Part shown: positions 63,411 through 64,000 of the stretch, piece by piece | Position numbering within the stretch: the first letter of the stretch is position 1 | Layout: the number at the start of each line of letters is the position of its first letter | Assembly: GCA_905221615.1 (NCBI GenBank) | Contig: CAJNDT010004668.1 | Coordinates: 323,001 to 387,000 of the forward strand | Source of the DNA: Symbiodinium sp. CCMP2592 | Taxonomy: Eukaryota > Sar > Dinophyceae > Suessiales > Symbiodiniaceae | DNA length: 64,000 bases | Reading direction: 5' to 3' | The notes under the pieces: model-generated | What the model saw: the letters and a program-made list of their open reading frames with translations, nothing else | Databases searched by the model: none | What the model was told of the DNA's origin: nothing | Position numbers and translations under genes: made by a program

Positions 63411-63514
63411 TGGGAGTTTCCGAAAATTGGGGGTACCTGATTTTGGGGTCCTTATAATAAGGATCCTACTATTTAGGGTACTTTATTAGGTTCCCCTATT
63501 TTCGGAAACTCCCA
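63411..63514. repeat. Foldback element, TGGGAGTTTCCGAAAATAGG family
   Basis: Arms as in its siblings; GA lies at both ends. Inserted next to a GA microsatellite. Confidence 0.95.
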
Positions 63515-64000
63515 GACAGAGAGAGAGGCTTCGAAATGTTTGGCCTTACTGTGGCTTCCGGAGTGCAAGCAAGTCTCCGCGGTGCTGCACGCACTGAGAT
63601 TTTACATACATGTATATGATGCTATACTATACTATATTATACTATATATGTACACAAAAGCGAAGATAGACACTTATGTAATGGAGGCATACAGATACAC
63701 AGACGCAGACTTTGATGATACATCTGCTGTATATGAACAAATACAAGCAAACATATACAGACATCTACATCTCCATTGGCTTGCACATGCACATGCACCG
63801 TGAAATCAGCATACATACAGACATACGTACAGGAATACCCTATGCTATACCCCTGATTTCCCTAAACCCGGAACCACTGAACGCTTGTGCTTTGATCAAG
63901 TTCTCCCCTTAGTGTCGTTTCACTCAAGAGACCTCGAACCATGCGCGTCATCTGGAGTGTCCGAGTGTGAGCACCGAAGCCACTTAATCTTTGAAACCCT
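63515..64000. other. Window end: low-complexity and spacer
   Basis: ATACTATA and CATACA microsatellite-like text to 63830. The last 100 bases carry the GTCCGAGTGTGAGCACCGAA motif. No gene supported. Confidence 0.6.

Overview
The window reads as nuclear DNA of a dinoflagellate, most likely a Symbiodiniaceae- or Polarella-like alga. The reasons are: telomere-type CCCTAAA/TTTAGGG words scattered through introns and spacers; introns with GT, GC and GA donors and AG acceptors; many tiny exons, nearly all on the + strand; protein families that I recall as dinoflagellate-typical; and a sequence very like the dinoflagellate spliced leader fused to one gene. A run of 100 N (33615-33714) shows it is a scaffold from an assembly.

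Layout. 0.26-3.5 kb holds a six-exon FHA-domain protein kinase. 4-25 kb is repeat-rich spacer and intron sequence with isolated exons: a RanBP2-type zinc finger exon at 18.4 kb, a coiled-coil gene at 21.1-22.4 kb and a two-exon gene at 24.7-25.2 kb. It also holds a 1.2 kb terminal-inverted-repeat transposon at 18.9-20.1 kb. 25.1-34.4 kb is a distinct block almost free of the CCCTAAA words but studded with 26 exact copies of the mini-palindrome GGCAGAGTGCC, several inside reading frames. It carries a tandemly duplicated gene, a protein with a cysteine-phosphatase signature, a small gene with a GC-AG intron, and a larger protein with a kinase-like GDLHxxN motif that runs into the gap. 34.4-36.0 kb is a multi-pass membrane protein with TIR-like motifs. 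36-48 kb returns to repeats with scattered exons, including a J-domain exon. 48.3-57.8 kb is a second multi-pass membrane protein of a related kind, split by a full-length LINE retrotransposon (50139-57413) that has intact long ORFs and a perfect 12-bp target-site duplication. 57.8-64 kb is again exons among foldback elements.

The connecting theme is insertion. Five introns of the kinase gene each begin with a 4-bp word that recurs, exactly or with one mismatch, right after the intron, and most have inverted ends (CTGGG...CCCAG). Removing them restores an uninterrupted coding sequence, as expected of introner-type transposons. More than a dozen other short foldback elements sit beside exon-like sequences, several with clear target-site duplications. 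The protein-coding calls outside the long ORFs and the multi-exon kinase are inferred by eye from reading frames and should be taken as exon candidates.
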